Source: DASZZY01 sp036260395 (lineage in GTDB: Bacteria; Actinomycetota; UBA4738; CALAEC01). From it: 9,759 nt of DNA. The stretch lies in NCBI GenBank assembly GCA_036260395.1, contig DASZZY010000175.1, positions 1-9,759 of the forward strand, given 5' to 3'. Of the stretch, positions 1-6,107 are shown in pieces; the stretch's first letter is position 1, and every line of letters starts with the position of its first letter. The notes beneath the pieces were generated by a model. It was not told the DNA's origin. It made no database searches and saw nothing but the letters and a program-made list of their open reading frames with translations. The translations under genes and the position numbers were made by a program.

Positions 1-662
1 ATGGAGTTGCCGACGAGGACGGCGCGCTCCTCGCCGAGGGCGTCGAGGAGCCGGCGGACCACGCCGCCGTAGAACGCGGGCGTGTACCCGCCCCGCGGCT
101 TCGACGACTCGCCGTGACCCGGCAGGTCGGGCGCCACGACCCGGAACCGCTCCGCCAGCGGCGACATGAGCGGCAGCCAGGAGAGCTTGGTGGCGCCGAG
201 CCCGTGGAGCAGGACCACGGTCGGCCCGTCGCCGAGGACGAAGGCCGACAACTCGGAGTCACCGGCGGAGAGCGTGACGTGCTCGAGGTCCCGCCGAGAG
301 CGGCGGCGGCCCGACGGGCGGAACAGCGACTGCATCCGGACCGCCTGCTCGATGTGCCCCCGGACCGCCACCCGCCCGGCCAGGAACGCCTCGATGCTCG
401 ACAGCCGGCCGTCGTCGAGCGCCAGCCAGGTCTCGGGATCGGTGACGATCCGGGCGGTGGGGATCGGCGGGTACGCCTCCTCGACCTCGCACCGGCCGGC
501 CGAGATCGTGATCCGGAACCCCGATCCGCCGATCCGCAGGCCGTAGTCCGCGGCGAAGCCGTTCACGGCCCGGGCGCGGAACCGCCCCGGGAGGCTGAGG
601 ATGCGCTCGCGGACCCGGCCGGGCGCCGGGCCGTCGGGCGGCACCTGCCGGGCGAGCCCCAC
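1..662 (-). CDS. SCP2 sterol-carrier domain fused to alpha/beta hydrolase (partial, C-terminus beyond window edge)
   Basis: Reading leftward from a GTG at 660-662, 220 complete codons are visible and the frame leaves the window at position 1. Residues about 20-113 look like an SCP2 lipid-binding domain, with the characteristic stretch AFLAGRVAVRGHIEQA near residues 92-107. An alpha/beta hydrolase domain follows: beta-strand and oxyanion motif LLHGLG (151-156), PDLPGHG (178-184) and VGNS (217-220). Ser220 is the probable nucleophile, and the next two bases (AT) fit the Met of a G-N-S-M-G elbow. The acid and His of the triad lie outside the window. SCP2 domains bind sterols or acyl chains, so the natural inference is a hydrolase for lipid esters; the substrate is unknown. 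No Shine-Dalgarno site precedes the GTG, but a TACATT element lies 7 bases upstream, which suggests a leaderless start. It is transcribed divergently from the acyltransferase at 702. The fusion is well supported, the exact function less so. Confidence 0.85.
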   Translation of the reverse strand, partial: MGLARQVPPDGPAPGRVRERILSLPGRFRARAVNGFAADYGLRIGGSGFRITISAGRCEVEEAYPPIPTARIVTDPETWLALDDGRLSSIEAFLAGRVAVRGHIEQAVRMQSLFRPSGRRRSRRDLEHVTLSAGDSELSAFVLGDGPTVVLLHGLGATKLSWLPLMSPLAERFRVVAPDLPGHGESSKPRGGYTPAFYGGVVRRLLDALGEERAVLVGNS

Positions 663-668
663 GGGGGT

Positions 669-675
669 TAATGTA
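669..675. promoter_or_regulatory. Overlapping divergent -10 elements (bidirectional promoter island)
   Basis: The short AT-rich island TTAATGTA is the only one in the 39-base gap between the divergent genes. On the plus strand it contains TAATGT (669-674) and on the minus strand TACATT (670-675). Both fit the TANNNT -10 pattern. The minus-strand element would start transcription at or very near the GTG at 662. The plus-strand element would start near 681, leaving a leader of about 20 bases that contains the acyltransferase Shine-Dalgarno site. I see no convincing -35 hexamer on either side. The assignment is inference from pattern and spacing. Confidence 0.55.
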
Positions 676-690
676 CCGGAGGAACGGCCC

Positions 691-697
691 GGAGGAG
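691..697 (+). promoter_or_regulatory. Shine-Dalgarno site of the WES/DGAT gene
   Basis: GGAGGAG ends 4 bases before the ATG at 702 and fixes that start. A second GGAGGA at 679-684 lies further upstream. Confidence 0.7.
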
Positions 698-701
698 CCG
701 G

Positions 702-2093
702 ATGCATCAACGACTCAGCAGCCTCGACGCGTCGTTCCTGTACCTCGAGAAGCCCGCCGTCCACATGCACGTCGCGGGCCTGGCGATCCTCGACCCGGCG
801 ACCCGGGCGGACGGCCGGCTCGCCTACGACGACCTGGCCCGGCTCATCGAGGAGCGGATCCACCTCGTCCCCCGCTTCCGCCAGCGCGTGGCGTTCCCGC
901 CCCTGCGGGCCGGCCGGCCGGTGTGGGTCGACGACGCCGGCTTCGACGTCTCCTTCCACCTTCGCCGGGCGGCACTGCCGTCCCCGGGGGGTCGGCGCGA
1001 GCTCGCCGAGTTCGTGCAGCGGGTCCACTCCCGGCCGCTCGACCGGTCGAAGCCGCTCTGGGAGATGTACCTCATCGAGGGGCTCGACGACGGCTACGTG
1101 GGGATCCTGTCGAAGTCCCACCACGCGATGATCGACGGCCTCAGCGGGATGGACATCGCCACCGTGATGTTCGACTTCAGCCCCGAGCCCGCCCGGCTCC
1201 GCCCCAAGCGGTGGCACCCCGAGCGGGAGCCCTCGGCCGCCGAGCTGCTCGTCGGCTCGGTCGTGGAGCAGGTGACCCACCCGGTCCAGTCGGCGGTGGA
1301 GGGGGCGGCCCGCGTCCTCCGAGCGCCCCGCGAGGCCCTCGAGGAGGTCGGCCGCGTGCTGGGCGGCGCCCGGTCGCTGCTGGCCCGGGGGATCGCCCCG
1401 GCCGGGCCGTTCAACGTGCCGGTGGGGTCGAACCGCCGGTTCGCGATGGCCGAGGTCCCGGTGGCGGACGCCAAGCAGGTCAAGAACGCGCTGGGCGGGA
1501 CGGTGAACGACGTCGTGCTGGCCGCCGTGGCCGGGGCCCTCCGCCGGCTCCTGCGGGAGCGCCGGCTGCCCGTCGACGGCGTGACGCTCCGGGCGCTGGT
1601 CCCGGTCTCCACCCGGGACCAGTCACAGCAGACCGCGCTCGGGAACCAGGTGTCGATGTTCTTCGTCGACCTCCCGGTGGGCATGCCGGACCCGGTGGCC
1701 CGCCTCCGCCGCATCACCGAGGTCACCCGGGAGCTGAAGTCCTCGCACCAGGCGGTGGCCGCCACGGCACTGATGAACACCGCCCGCTGGGCGCCCCCGA
1801 CCCTGCACGGGCTCGCCGCCCGGCTCCTGGCCCGCCAGCGCGTGGCCAACCTGGTGGTGTCGAACGTCCCGGGGCCGCAGGTGCCGCTGTACCTGGCGGG
1901 CGCCCGCCTGATGGTCGCGTTCCCGGTCATGCCGCTGGGCGAGACGCTGGCGCTCTCCGTGGCGGTCACCAGCCTCTCGGGCGTGATGGGCTTCGGGTTC
2001 ACCACGGACTGGGACGCGGCCCCGGACATCGACGTCCTCCCGGCCGGCCTGCTCGACGCGTTCGAGGAGCTCCGGAAGGCCGCCGAGCGCTGA
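702..2093 (+). CDS. Wax ester synthase/diacylglycerol acyltransferase (WES/DGAT family)
   Basis: This 463-residue protein has the usual length for bacterial WES/DGAT enzymes, which transfer acyl groups from acyl-CoA to long-chain alcohols or diacylglycerol to make wax esters or triacylglycerol at the membrane or lipid-body surface. Visible motifs in order are SSLDASFLYLE (6-16), PLDRSKPLWE (112-121), the catalytic HHxxxDG motif as HHAMIDG (140-146), TVNDVVLA (267-274), PVSTR (301-305), GNQVSMFFVDLPVG (314-327) and NVPGPQVPLYLAG (388-400). All are conserved family signatures and the active-site motif is intact. A GGAGGAG site 4 bases before the ATG supports the start. It diverges from the SCP2-hydrolase and its stop lies 3 bases from the stop of the convergent hydrolase, so it is probably monocistronic. 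The preferred acceptor (alcohol or diacylglycerol) cannot be told from sequence. Confidence 0.95.
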   Translation: MHQRLSSLDASFLYLEKPAVHMHVAGLAILDPATRADGRLAYDDLARLIEERIHLVPRFRQRVAFPPLRAGRPVWVDDAGFDVSFHLRRAALPSPGGRRELAEFVQRVHSRPLDRSKPLWEMYLIEGLDDGYVGILSKSHHAMIDGLSGMDIATVMFDFSPEPARLRPKRWHPEREPSAAELLVGSVVEQVTHPVQSAVEGAARVLRAPREALEEVGRVLGGARSLLARGIAPAGPFNVPVGSNRRFAMAEVPVADAKQVKNALGGTVNDVVLAAVAGALRRLLRERRLPVDGVTLRALVPVSTRDQSQQTALGNQVSMFFVDLPVGMPDPVARLRRITEVTRELKSSHQAVAATALMNTARWAPPTLHGLAARLLARQRVANLVVSNVPGPQVPLYLAGARLMVAFPVMPLGETLALSVAVTSLSGVMGFGFTTDWDAAPDIDVLPAGLLDAFEELRKAAER

Positions 2094-2101
2094 TCCTCAG
2101 C
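2089..2101. terminator. Small hairpin over the convergent stop codons
   Basis: GCTGA-TCC-TCAGC is a perfect 5-bp stem with a 3-base loop, built from the TGA stops of the acyltransferase and of the facing hydrolase. GC-rich complementary stretches flank it and there is no T tract. It could act as a weak bidirectional terminator, but it could also be a by-product of two C-TGA ends placed tail to tail. Confidence 0.25.
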
Positions 2102-3032
2102 CGGCCGCGGTCTCCGTCGCCGGAGCCCCGCCGCCGGCCCGCTCCCACGCCGCGGCCCCGGGTCCGTCCAGCCACTCGCCGATCGTCGCGGCGGTGAGCT
2201 CCGGATCCTCGAGGTGGGGGATGTGCCCGATGCCGGGGAGCGGACGGAACGTCCAGTCCGGGCGTGACCGGGCCACGAGGAGGGCCGCGGCCACGGTGAT
2301 CAGCCGATCGTCCATCCCCTGGGCGAGCAGCGTGGGCACCCGCACGCGGCGGACCAGCGCCCGGAAGCGCGGGCGCTGGAGCATGAGCGCCAGCATCGAC
2401 CGCGCGGCGGTCAGCACGGCGGGGTTGGCCCACGGCTGCGTGGTCCGCCACCGGAGGAGGTCGACGTGGGCCTCGACCACCTCGGGCGGGATGCGGGAGG
2501 GGTCGGTGCACGACATCCGGAACGTCTCGCGGACCATGCCCTCCGGCCCCAGGCGCCGGAGCCGCCGGCGCACGAACGCCTCGCCGATGCCGGGGACCAT
2601 CTGCGCCGCGAACGACAACGTGACCTGCCGCTCGCGCGGCACGCCGGGGGCCACCGGGATGGCCGGGTCCAGCAGCACGAGCCCGGCCACCTGCTCGGGG
2701 CGGGCGGCCGCCGCGAGCAGCCCGATCAGCCCGCCCATGGAGTTCCCGACGAGGATCGCCGGGCCGCCCGCCCAGGAGTCCAGCAGCCGGCTCACCAGGC
2801 GGGCGTTGGCTCCCACCGTCGTCCGCCGCCCGGCCGGCGGCGTCCGGCCGAACCCGGCCAGATCGGGGGCCAGGACCCGCCCGCGCTCGCCGAGCAGCGG
2901 GCCGAGCCGCATCCAGTTGAGGTGCGAGCCGCCGAGCCCGTGGAGGAGGACGAACGGCGGGCCCTGCCCGCCGAACTCCGCGACGTGGACGGGCCCATCG
3001 GCGTCGATCGTCCGGGTCCGCACGGTCGCCAT
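2097..3032 (-). CDS. Alpha/beta hydrolase
   Basis: This 311-residue single-domain alpha/beta hydrolase has a complete apparent triad. LLHGLGGSH (29-37) carries the oxyanion-hole region, PDLAGFG (56-62) follows, and VGNSMGG (95-101) is the nucleophile elbow with Ser98. GMDDRLI (239-245) supplies the acid (Asp241 or Asp242) and GIGHIPHLE (267-275) the His (His270). The last 20 or so residues are Ala/Gly-rich and probably disordered. The substrate is not identifiable; an ester or lipid ester is a guess from the adjacent acyltransferase. The ATG at 3032 is used here, since the frame stays open upstream but only as low-complexity Arg/Pro sequence. A TAGGAT element overlaps this ATG and lies 7 bases before an in-frame GTG at 3023, so the real start may be that GTG (308 residues). 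It diverges from the LarA-like gene with a gap of 32 bases. Confidence 0.9.
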   Translation of the reverse strand: MATVRTRTIDADGPVHVAEFGGQGPPFVLLHGLGGSHLNWMRLGPLLGERGRVLAPDLAGFGRTPPAGRRTTVGANARLVSRLLDSWAGGPAILVGNSMGGLIGLLAAAARPEQVAGLVLLDPAIPVAPGVPRERQVTLSFAAQMVPGIGEAFVRRRLRRLGPEGMVRETFRMSCTDPSRIPPEVVEAHVDLLRWRTTQPWANPAVLTAARSMLALMLQRPRFRALVRRVRVPTLLAQGMDDRLITVAAALLVARSRPDWTFRPLPGIGHIPHLEDPELTAATIGEWLDGPGAAAWERAGGGAPATETAAG

Positions 3033-3036
3033 CCTA
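3031..3036 (-). promoter_or_regulatory. Possible -10 element of the alpha/beta hydrolase, overlapping its annotated ATG
   Basis: TAGGAT on the minus strand fits TANNNT. It is followed by 7 bases and then an in-frame GTG (3023-3021), the same layout as TACATT-N7-GTG in front of the SCP2-hydrolase. If used, the transcript would be leaderless from the GTG. This is a pattern match only. Confidence 0.4.
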
Positions 3037-3050
3037 CCGGCGGGCGCGGC

Positions 3051-3056
3051 TACACT
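3051..3056 (+). promoter_or_regulatory. -10 element of the LarA-like gene (probable leaderless start)
   Basis: TACACT fits TANNNT and lies 8 bases before the ATG at 3065, so transcription would start at or just before that codon. There is no Shine-Dalgarno site. Its -35 region would fall on the start of the divergent hydrolase gene, so the two promoters must share DNA. Confidence 0.5.
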
Positions 3057-3064
3057 CGGCCGCC

Positions 3065-4447
3065 ATGCGGGAACGGATCGTGTTCGGGGAGGGGTGGATC
3101 GACGCCGACCTCCCGGACGACACGGCGACGCTCTCCCCCGGCGTGGCGCTGCCGCTCCCGGTGGCCGACGATCTCGACGCCGCATACCGCGACGCCGTCG
3201 AGCGTCCGCTCGACACCGCGCCGCTGCGCGAGCTCGTCCGCCCCGGGGCCCGGGTGACGGTCGCCTTCGACGACCCGACGGTCCCCTGCTACGCGCCGGC
3301 CTGGTCGGCCGGCATGGGCGCGATCCTGGACGCCCTGGCCCGCGGCGGCGTCCGGCAGGACGACGTCACGCTGCTGTGCGCCAACGCGCTGCACCGGAGG
3401 TTCACGCACGCCGAGCTCGGCGGCATCCTGGGCGCCGACGTCGTGCGGCGGTTCGGCGACCGGCTGCGGTGCCACGACGCCGAGGACCCGGACCGCCTCG
3501 TCCACCTGGGGACCACGGCCCGGGGCCACGACGTCGAGGTCCACCGGCTGGTGGCCGAGTCCGACCTCACGGTCTACCTCAACTGCTCCACAACCCGAGG
3601 GTTCTCGGGCGGCTGGAAATCGGTGTGCGTGGGCCTCTCCAGCTACCGCTCGATCCGCCACCACCACGACCCCGACACGATGAGCATGTCGCTGCACCGC
3701 AACCGGATGCACGAGATCCTCGACGAGATGGGGGCGGTCGTCGAGGCGGCCCTCGGGGCCGGGCGGATCTTCAAGGTGGAGACGGTGCTGGCGAATCCGC
3801 TCCAGGTCCACCGCCCGTTCGGGGGCTCGGTGGCGGCCACCCGCGCCGCCGCGCTGAGCCTCCTCCGCGCCCACCAGCCGCCCCGGCGGACGGCGGCCGA
3901 CGAGCCGGTCGACGTCGTCCTGTACGGGGTCCCCGACTGGAGCCCCTACGCCGCGTACTCGTTCACGAACCCCATCCTCACGCTGATCTCCACGGGCCTG
4001 GGGTACCTGGGCGGGATGATCGAGGCCGCCGGCAAGCCCGGGTGCACGGTGGTCATGGCTACCCCTTGCCCGGACCGCTGGGACGACGAGCACCACCCCT
4101 CCTACCGGGAGGCGTGGGAGCGGGTCCTGCCGGAGACCCGAGACCCGTACGAGGCCCGGCGGCGGTTCGAGCCGGAGCTGGCCCGCCGCGAGGACTACGT
4201 CCGCCGCTACCGGTTCGGCCACGCGTTCCACCCGGTGCACGCCGTGATGGCGCTGTACCCCCTGAAGCGGCTCCGCCACGCCGGCCGCGTCATCGTGGCC
4301 GGCGCCGACGACCCGGGCATCGTCCGGCACGCCGGGTTCGAGCCGGCCGGCTCGGTCGAGGAGGCCCTGGGCATGGCCCGCGACGAGCACGGCACCTCCA
4401 TGCGGGTCGGCCTGGTCCCGTACCCGCCCGCCCTCAGCCGGCGGTAG
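3065..4447 (+). CDS. LarA-like protein (lactate racemase/DUF2088 superfamily), divergent
   Basis: This 460-residue protein resembles LarA, the nickel-pincer-cofactor racemase/epimerase of 2-hydroxyacids. ALHRRFTHAELGGILG (108-123) matches the family's HRxxT...E region, with His110 near the place of LarA His108. GFSGGWKSVCVG (179-190) matches the GFSGGxK cofactor-attachment region, with Lys185 corresponding to LarA Lys184. HHHDP (199-203) contains His201 at the spacing of the nickel-binding LarA His200. The second catalytic His of LarA (His174, ten residues before the Lys) appears to be Ser175 here, in LNCSTTRGF. The fold and cofactor attachment are therefore plausible, but lactate racemase activity should not be assumed. 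No larB, larC or larE cofactor genes are present in the window. The ATG at 3065 follows a TACACT element. The hutH gene lies 80 bases downstream on the same strand. The residue alignment was made by eye. Confidence 0.8.
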   Translation: MRERIVFGEGWIDADLPDDTATLSPGVALPLPVADDLDAAYRDAVERPLDTAPLRELVRPGARVTVAFDDPTVPCYAPAWSAGMGAILDALARGGVRQDDVTLLCANALHRRFTHAELGGILGADVVRRFGDRLRCHDAEDPDRLVHLGTTARGHDVEVHRLVAESDLTVYLNCSTTRGFSGGWKSVCVGLSSYRSIRHHHDPDTMSMSLHRNRMHEILDEMGAVVEAALGAGRIFKVETVLANPLQVHRPFGGSVAATRAAALSLLRAHQPPRRTAADEPVDVVLYGVPDWSPYAAYSFTNPILTLISTGLGYLGGMIEAAGKPGCTVVMATPCPDRWDDEHHPSYREAWERVLPETRDPYEARRRFEPELARREDYVRRYRFGHAFHPVHAVMALYPLKRLRHAGRVIVAGADDPGIVRHAGFEPAGSVEEALGMARDEHGTSMRVGLVPYPPALSRR

Positions 4448-4475
4448 CCGGAGCTCGATCCTCGGGGGCGCAATC

Positions 4476-4494
4476 CCTCGCGGCCGCGGCGAGG
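4476..4494. terminator. GC-rich stem-loop between the LarA-like gene and hutH
   Basis: CCTCGC-GGCCGCG-GCGAGG forms a perfect 6-bp stem with a 7-base loop, 29 bases after the LarA-like stop codon. No T tract follows. It could be a weak terminator or attenuating structure, but chance is a real alternative at this base composition. The rest of the 80-base gap holds only the hutH -10 element. Confidence 0.25.
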
Positions 4495-4515
4495 CCCCGG
4501 CCGTCGCCGGTGCGC

Positions 4516-4521
4516 TAACGT
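4516..4521 (+). promoter_or_regulatory. -10 element of hutH (probable leaderless start)
   Basis: TAACGT fits TANNNT and lies 6 bases before the GTG at 4528. This supports that GTG as both transcription and translation start. No Shine-Dalgarno site is visible. Confidence 0.5.
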
Positions 4522-4527
4522 TGCGCC

Positions 4528-6069
4528 GTGCCGCCCGAGGAGGCCGTGGTCATCGACGGTGGCCCGCTTGCCGCGGAGGCCGTCGTCGCGGTGGCCCGCC
4601 GGGGCGCCCCCGTCCGCCTCTCGCCCGACGCCGTGGCGGCCATGGAGCGGTCGCGGAATCTCGTCGAGGACCACCTGCGCGGCCAGCGGACGGTCTACGG
4701 GCTGACCACCGGCTTCGGCGCGCTGGCCGACGTCCGCATCCCGCCCGAGGATGTGGCCCTCCTCCAACGAAACCTGATCCGCAGCCACGCCGCCGGCGCC
4801 GGCGAGCTGCTCGAGCCCGAGATCGTCCGGGCCATGATGCTGCTCCGGGCCCGGACGCTGGCCGCCGGCTGGTCGGGGGTCCGACCCCGGCTGGCGCTGG
4901 CGCTCGTGGACCTGCTGAACCACCGCATCCATCCGGCCGTCCCCAGCCGCGGCTCGGTCGGCGCGAGCGGGGACCTGGCCCAGCTGGCCCACGTGGCGCT
5001 GGCGCTCATGGGCGAGGGGCGGGTCCTCGGCGCGTCGGGCACGGCGCCGGCCGCGGAGGCGCTGGCCGCGGCGGGCCTCGACCCGGTGGCGCTGGAGGCC
5101 AAGGAAGGGCTGGCCATGATCAACGGCACCGACGGGATGCTGTCCCTCGGGATCCTGGCCCACCACGACGCCACGACCCTGCTCCGAACGGCCGACGTGG
5201 CGGCGGCCATGACCGTGGAGGGCGCGCTCGGCACCGACCGTCCGTTCGCCGAAGACCTCCAGCGCCTCCGCCCCCACCCCGGCCAGCAGGACTCGGCCGC
5301 CAACCTCCGGGCGCTCCTCGATGCCAGCCCCATCATCGCCTCGCATCGAGAGAGCGCGCACGCCGTCCAGGACCCCTATTCGATGCGCTGCGCGCCGCAG
5401 GTCCACGGCGCCGCCCGGGACGTCCACGGCTTCTGCGGCCGCGTCCTGGAGCGCGAGGGGGCGTCGGTGATCGACAACCCCGTGATCCTGCCGGACGGCC
5501 GCGTCGAGAGCACCGGCAACTTCCACGGCGAGCCGGTCGGGTACGCGCTCGACGTCCTGGCGGTCGGCCTCACCGGGCTGGCCAGCATCTCCGAGCGCCG
5601 GACGTACTGGCTGCTGGGGCCGGCGACCGGGCGGGGCCTCCCGCCGTTCCTGTCGACCCGACCCGGGCTGGGCTCGGGGTACATGCTCGCGCAGTACACC
5701 CAGGCGGCGCTGGTCTCGGAGTGCAAGGTGCTGTCCTCGCCGGCGACGCTGGACTCGATCCCCACCTCCGGGACCCAGGAGGACCACGTCAGCATGGGCT
5801 GGCTGGCCGGCCTCAAGCTCCGGCAGGTCCTGGAGCGGGCGAGGACCGTGGTGGCCATCGAGGCGCTGTGCGCCGCCCAGGCCCTCGACCTCCATGCCCC
5901 GCTGGAGGCCGCCCCGGGCACCCGGAGCGCCGCCGCCGCGCTGCGCGAGCGGGTCCCGTTCCTGTCGGAGGACCGGGAGCTGGCCTCCGACATCGCCGCC
6001 GCGGAGGACCTCGTCCGCCACGGCACGCTCGTGGCCGCCGCCGAGGTCGCGGCGGGGCCGCTCCGGTAG
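4528..6069 (+). CDS. hutH: Histidine ammonia-lyase
   Basis: This 513-residue enzyme has the normal length for HAL, which deaminates L-histidine to urocanate in the cytoplasm, the first step of histidine use. The MIO cofactor triad Ala146-Ser147-Gly148 sits in GSVGASGDLAQLAH. Residues I recall as functional in Pseudomonas putida HAL recur here at a constant offset of four: Tyr57 (YGLTTGFG), His87 (RSHAAG), Asn199 (INGTDG), Tyr284 and Arg287 (QDPYSMRC), and Glu418 (QEDHVSMG). Ser86-His87 and Glu418 favour histidine over tyrosine or phenylalanine, since TAL/PAL enzymes have NQD in place of QED. GNFHGEPVGYALD (330-342) is also typical. The GTG start is supported by TAACGT six bases upstream. No urocanase, imidazolonepropionase or hut regulator is in the window, so this is an orphan hutH, placed between a LarA-like gene and an SDR. 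Confidence 0.95.
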   Translation: MPPEEAVVIDGGPLAAEAVVAVARRGAPVRLSPDAVAAMERSRNLVEDHLRGQRTVYGLTTGFGALADVRIPPEDVALLQRNLIRSHAAGAGELLEPEIVRAMMLLRARTLAAGWSGVRPRLALALVDLLNHRIHPAVPSRGSVGASGDLAQLAHVALALMGEGRVLGASGTAPAAEALAAAGLDPVALEAKEGLAMINGTDGMLSLGILAHHDATTLLRTADVAAAMTVEGALGTDRPFAEDLQRLRPHPGQQDSAANLRALLDASPIIASHRESAHAVQDPYSMRCAPQVHGAARDVHGFCGRVLEREGASVIDNPVILPDGRVESTGNFHGEPVGYALDVLAVGLTGLASISERRTYWLLGPATGRGLPPFLSTRPGLGSGYMLAQYTQAALVSECKVLSSPATLDSIPTSGTQEDHVSMGWLAGLKLRQVLERARTVVAIEALCAAQALDLHAPLEAAPGTRSAAAALRERVPFLSEDRELASDIAAAEDLVRHGTLVAAAEVAAGPLR

Positions 6070-6072
6070 CGC

Positions 6073-6098
6073 GTTTCCGGCGACGGCGGGGCGGGTAT
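6073..6098 (+). promoter_or_regulatory. SigB/SigF-type stress promoter of the SDR gene
   Basis: GTTT (6073-6076), 16 bases, then GGGTAT (6093-6098) matches the consensus known for SigB of Bacillus and Streptomyces and SigF of mycobacteria (GTTT, 14-17 bases, GGGTA). It begins just after the hutH stop and ends 9 bases before the SDR ATG, which would give a leader of only a few bases. The same arrangement with the same spacer precedes the ChaB/Rho_N gene. The match is seen directly; the sigma assignment is inference. Confidence 0.65.
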
Positions 6099-6107
6099 CG
6101 CCGCGTC

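Noticed and set aside
469..474. GGGTAC as a further stress-type -10 box
   Set aside because: It is inside the SCP2-hydrolase gene on the opposite strand and has no GTTT box at a suitable distance. A second GGGTAC at 5539-5544 inside hutH fails for the same reason.
671..2197. 508-residue plus-strand open frame overlapping the WES/DGAT gene
   Set aside because: It is an Arg/Pro/Gly-rich shadow frame; the 702-2093 frame holds all the acyltransferase motifs.
3050..4390. 446-residue minus-strand open frame opposite the LarA-like gene
   Set aside because: It is a low-complexity Arg/Gly/Val-rich translation with no domain motifs. The plus-strand frame carries clear LarA motifs. Long antisense frames are expected at this GC content.
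3065..4447. Naming the LarA-like protein a lactate racemase (larA)
   Set aside because: One catalytic histidine appears to be replaced and no cofactor-synthesis genes are nearby, so only superfamily membership is supported.
2194..4518. 774-residue plus-strand open frame across the alpha/beta hydrolase and LarA-like gene
   Set aside because: It is antisense to one real gene and out of frame with the other, with a biased composition and no motifs.
4207..6021. 604-residue minus-strand open frame opposite the LarA-like gene and hutH
   Set aside because: It is a shadow of hutH codon structure, with no recognisable motif, and it crosses gene boundaries.
4528..6069. Tyrosine or phenylalanine ammonia-lyase instead of histidine ammonia-lyase
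   Set aside because: Ser86-His87 and the QEDHVSM segment with Glu418 are the histidine-type residues. TAL/PAL enzymes differ at these points.
4521..6107. Upstream extension of the SDR frame through hutH, which would give an 861-residue protein
   Set aside because: The added part is compositionally biased and runs out of frame with hutH. The SDR fold starts right after the ATG at 6108, which has its own promoter-like sequence.
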